Assembly: GCF_018402175.1 (NCBI RefSeq)
Contig: NZ_JAGYJK010000017.1
Coordinates: 682,001 to 746,000 of the forward strand
Source of the DNA: Yoonia sp.
GTDB taxonomy: Bacteria; Pseudomonadota; Alphaproteobacteria; Rhodobacterales; Rhodobacteraceae
Length of the DNA stretch: 64,000 bases
Direction of reading: 5' to 3'
Positions 62,004 through 64,000 of the stretch are shown one piece after another. Both the position numbers and the translations under genes were made by a program. How positions within the stretch are numbered: the stretch's first letter is position 1; each line of letters opens with the position of its first letter. The notes beneath the pieces are model-generated. The model saw nothing but the letters and a program-made list of their open reading frames with translations, had not been told where the DNA came from and made no database searches.

Positions 62004-63148
62004 TCCTCCAGCAAAACCCGCAAGACAGCGTTCAACACAGGCCGGCCCGCCGCTGTTGCGCGCAGCCGGTCTTCTGCAATTTCGATCATGCCCATGCCAG
62101 ATAAATAACTGATTTTGCCGGACAAAGCAGACATATCCAGCCTCTCCAGCAACACGCCTTCAGTCAACCGCATCCCCATCAAAAGGCGTTCCGTCGCCTG
62201 TGCCGCATCATCTAGCAGGCTGCGTGTCAGGTCGCCATTGCCGGTCTTGCGCACCTGCGATAGCCACGCCAGCGGCGCAAGCCCTGCCTCTGTCGCATAG
62301 CGGCGCCCGTCCAGCGTCAGCCGGCCATGCGCCCCCGGACCGATCCCTGCGTAATCGCCATAGCGCCAATAAATCTGGTTATGGATGCTTTCGCACCCTG
62401 CCCGCGCGTGGTTGGATACTTCATAACCCGCAAACCCATGCGTTGCGCAAACCTCTTGTGTCAGCGCAAACATATCCGCCGCCGCATCATCATCGGGCAG
62501 CCCCCGCAGCTTTCCCGCAGCATAGCGATCACCAAAGGCAGTCCCGTCTTCAATCGTCAGCTGATACAGCGACAGATGATCCACGGCGAGGCTCAATGCC
62601 TCTGCCAATTCAGCCTCCCACGCAGCCAATGTCTGTCCCTGCCGCGCATAGATCAGATCAAAACTCACCCGATCAAAGACGCCCCGCGCAATTTCAAAAG
62701 CCCGCAATGCCTCATCCCGCCCATGCAAGCGCCCCAATGCCTTCAGATCAGGATCATTCAGCGCCTGTATCCCCATAGAGACACGGTTCACCCCCGCCGC
62801 GCGATATCCAGCGAACCTATCTGCTTCCACTGATGTCGGGTTTGCCTCCAGCGTGATCTCGATATCATTGGCCATCGGCCACGTCGCGCGCACGCGGGTC
62901 AGCACCGCTTCGACGACCGCGGGGTCCATCATGCTCGGTGTGCCGCCGCCAAAGAACACAGACCGCAAGACGCGGCCCTCGGTCTCTTTACCCAACCTAC
63001 TGATTTCGCTTAGATAAGCAGATTCCCACGCTTTGTGGTCGATCTGCGTCACAACATGCGAGTTGAAATCGCAATAGGGGCATTTGGCCTGACAGAACGG
63101 CCAATGGATATAAAGGCCAAAGCCCCCATGTTCCCAATCCTCAGCCAA
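62000..63148 (-). CDS. hemW: HemW, radical SAM haem chaperone
   Basis: HemN-like protein that carries haem; formerly called coproporphyrinogen oxidase III. Likely TTG start at 63148 (M-A-E-D-W-E-H-G-G-F-G-L-Y-I-H-W), 382 residues; another TTG at 63160 is possible, and no ATG fits. Radical SAM C-x3-C-x2-C is C-Q-A-K-C-P-Y-C; H-x-P-F-C matches HemW. Overlaps the rdgB end by 8 nt. Confidence 0.9.
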   Translation of the reverse strand: MAEDWEHGGFGLYIHWPFCQAKCPYCDFNSHVVTQIDHKAWESAYLSEISRLGKETEGRVLRSVFFGGGTPSMMDPAVVEAVLTRVRATWPMANDIEITLEANPTSVEADRFAGYRAAGVNRVSMGIQALNDPDLKALGRLHGRDEALRAFEIARGVFDRVSFDLIYARQGQTLAAWEAELAEALSLAVDHLSLYQLTIEDGTAFGDRYAAGKLRGLPDDDAAADMFALTQEVCATHGFAGYEVSNHARAGCESIHNQIYWRYGDYAGIGPGAHGRLTLDGRRYATEAGLAPLAWLSQVRKTGNGDLTRSLLDDAAQATERLLMGMRLTEGVLLERLDMSALSGKISYLSGMGMIEIAEDRLRATAAGRPVLNAVLRVLLED

Positions 63149-63749
63149 AACAACCTGCAATCAGTTTGGCAAACGCATCGGCGCGATGGCTGATCTTGTT
63201 CTTCTCCCAACGGTCCATTTCCCCGAATGTCTGGGTATGGCCCTCCGGCTGAAAGATTGGGTCATAGCCATGCCCCTGATCGCCCCGCATCGGCCAGACG
63301 ATCTGCCCCGGCATGACACCTTCGAACACCACGTCATGGCCATCCGGCCAAGCCAGCACCAGTGTGCAGCGAAACTGCGCCAGACGCGGGTAGGGGGCTT
63401 TTGCCGCTTCCAGCTCCGCCCAGGCCCGTTCCATCGCCATGCCAAAATCGCGCCCTTGCGGTGTTTCGGCCCAATCTGCTGTATAAACGCCCGGTGCGCC
63501 GCCCAATCCGTCAATCGTGATCCCGCTGTCATCCGCCAGGGCGGGCAGGCCGGTCGCCTGTGCGGCCGCATGCGCCTTGATCCGCGCATTGCCGACGAAT
63601 GTCGTCTCGGTCTCTTCCGGTTCCGGCAAGCCGTGATCGGCGTTGCTGGACAGCGTCACGCCAAAAGGCGCCAGCAGATCGGCCATTTCTTCCAGCTTGC
63701 CCATGTTATGGGTCGCGACCAACAGACGGTCGCCCGCAAACCTGCGCAT
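63141..63749 (-). CDS. rdgB: dITP/XTP pyrophosphatase RdgB
   Basis: Removes non-canonical purine triphosphates; 202 residues. N-terminal L-V-A-T-H-N-M-G-K-L-E-E near residue 11, A-D-D-S-G-I near 77, and S-H-R-A-D-A near the end (family motif S-H-R). Start overlaps the rph stop by one base. Confidence 0.96.
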   Translation of the reverse strand: MRRFAGDRLLVATHNMGKLEEMADLLAPFGVTLSSNADHGLPEPEETETTFVGNARIKAHAAAQATGLPALADDSGITIDGLGGAPGVYTADWAETPQGRDFGMAMERAWAELEAAKAPYPRLAQFRCTLVLAWPDGHDVVFEGVMPGQIVWPMRGDQGHGYDPIFQPEGHTQTFGEMDRWEKNKISHRADAFAKLIAGCFG

Positions 63750-64000
63750 CAGCGTACCGCGGCCAGTTGTAGGGCCGTCAGCTCCGCCACGCCCTTTTCC
63801 GCCAAGCCCAGCAACCCGTCCATCTGCGCACGGCTAAAGGTCGCGCCTTCTGCTGACATCTGCACCTCGACCAACCGCCCGCCGGTCATGACGAAATTTC
63901 CGTCAACCCCAGCTTCGCTGTCTTCGGGATAATCGAGGTCCAGCACTTCTTGCCCCGCATAGATCCCGCAGGAAATCGCAGCCACCGGATCGACCAGCGG
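63749..64000 (-). CDS. rph: Ribonuclease PH, C-terminal part (cut by window edge)
   Basis: tRNA 3' processing phosphorolytic exonuclease. 83 residues visible, reading [12 protein letters not shown] from the edge, then L-D-L-D-Y-x-E-D-S and D-G-N-F-V-M-T, typical of the RNase PH C-terminus. rph-rdgB-hemW is a common alphaproteobacterial order. Confidence 0.93.
   Translation of the reverse strand, partial: PLVDPVAAISCGIYAGQEVLDLDYPEDSEAGVDGNFVMTGGRLVEVQMSAEGATFSRAQMDGLLGLAEKGVAELTALQLAAVR

Overview
The window is a chromosomal piece of a high-GC alphaproteobacterium, almost certainly a Rhodobacteraceae (Roseobacter-group) aerobic anoxygenic phototroph. The evidence is the photosynthesis gene order bchFNBHLM-lhaA-puhABC-acsF-puhE-hemA, the spheroidene-type carotenoid genes crtA and crtIB, the aerobic oxidative cyclase gene acsF with no bchE in view, and the adjacent redox and light regulators ppaA, ppsR, regA and regB. 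No tRNA, rRNA, CRISPR array, insertion sequence or prophage was seen.

Layout. 1-3928: a partial EamA transporter, an HU protein, and a purine salvage pair (amn, ade). 3968-27406: half of a photosynthesis gene cluster, made of tspO-crtB-crtI (minus), crtA-bchI-bchD-bchO (plus), and a long minus-strand operon running from bchF through bchN, B, H, L, M, lhaA, puhA, B, C, a 98-aa orf, acsF, puhE and hemA to a cytochrome c gene. 27407-32541: the regulators ppaA-ppsR, then regA and regB on opposite strands, with a PCu(A)C copper chaperone behind regA. 32614-42948: a PAS-only DivL-like protein, tsaE, amgK, murU, addB, addA and trxA. 42952-54264: an unknown protein, hslV, a membrane protein, hslU, an MFS transporter, smr, mltA, a Tim44-like gene, fxsA, secB, dnaQ, coaE, aroE and maf. 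54264-54673: a probable chromosomal replication origin. 54674-64000: hemJ, rho, mnmE, mnmG, rsmG, parA, parB, hemW, rdgB and part of rph, with two perfect parS sites in the starts of mnmG and rsmG.

How the genes work together. BchI, BchD and BchH insert Mg into protoporphyrin; BchM, AcsF, BchLNB and BchF carry the product towards bacteriochlorophyll. CrtB, CrtI and CrtA make spheroidenone-type carotenoids. PuhABCE and LhaA build the reaction centre and LH1. HemA supplies 5-aminolevulinate. PpsR represses through TGT-N12-ACA operators seen in both divergent promoter regions, with PpaA as its likely antagonist; RegB/RegA adds redox control. The puf, bchCXYZ and crtCDEF half of a usual cluster is absent: the cluster stops at tspO next to ordinary metabolic genes.

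Two global points matter. First, eight otherwise intact genes (bchI, bchD, bchH, bchF, murU, addA, hslU, mnmG) carry about 13 one- or two-base indels, roughly half of them in G, C or T runs; these look like sequencing or assembly errors, and the genes are annotated here as full length with frameshifts. Second, the photosynthesis cluster lies about 27-50 kb from the predicted origin and 30-54 kb from the parS centromere sites.
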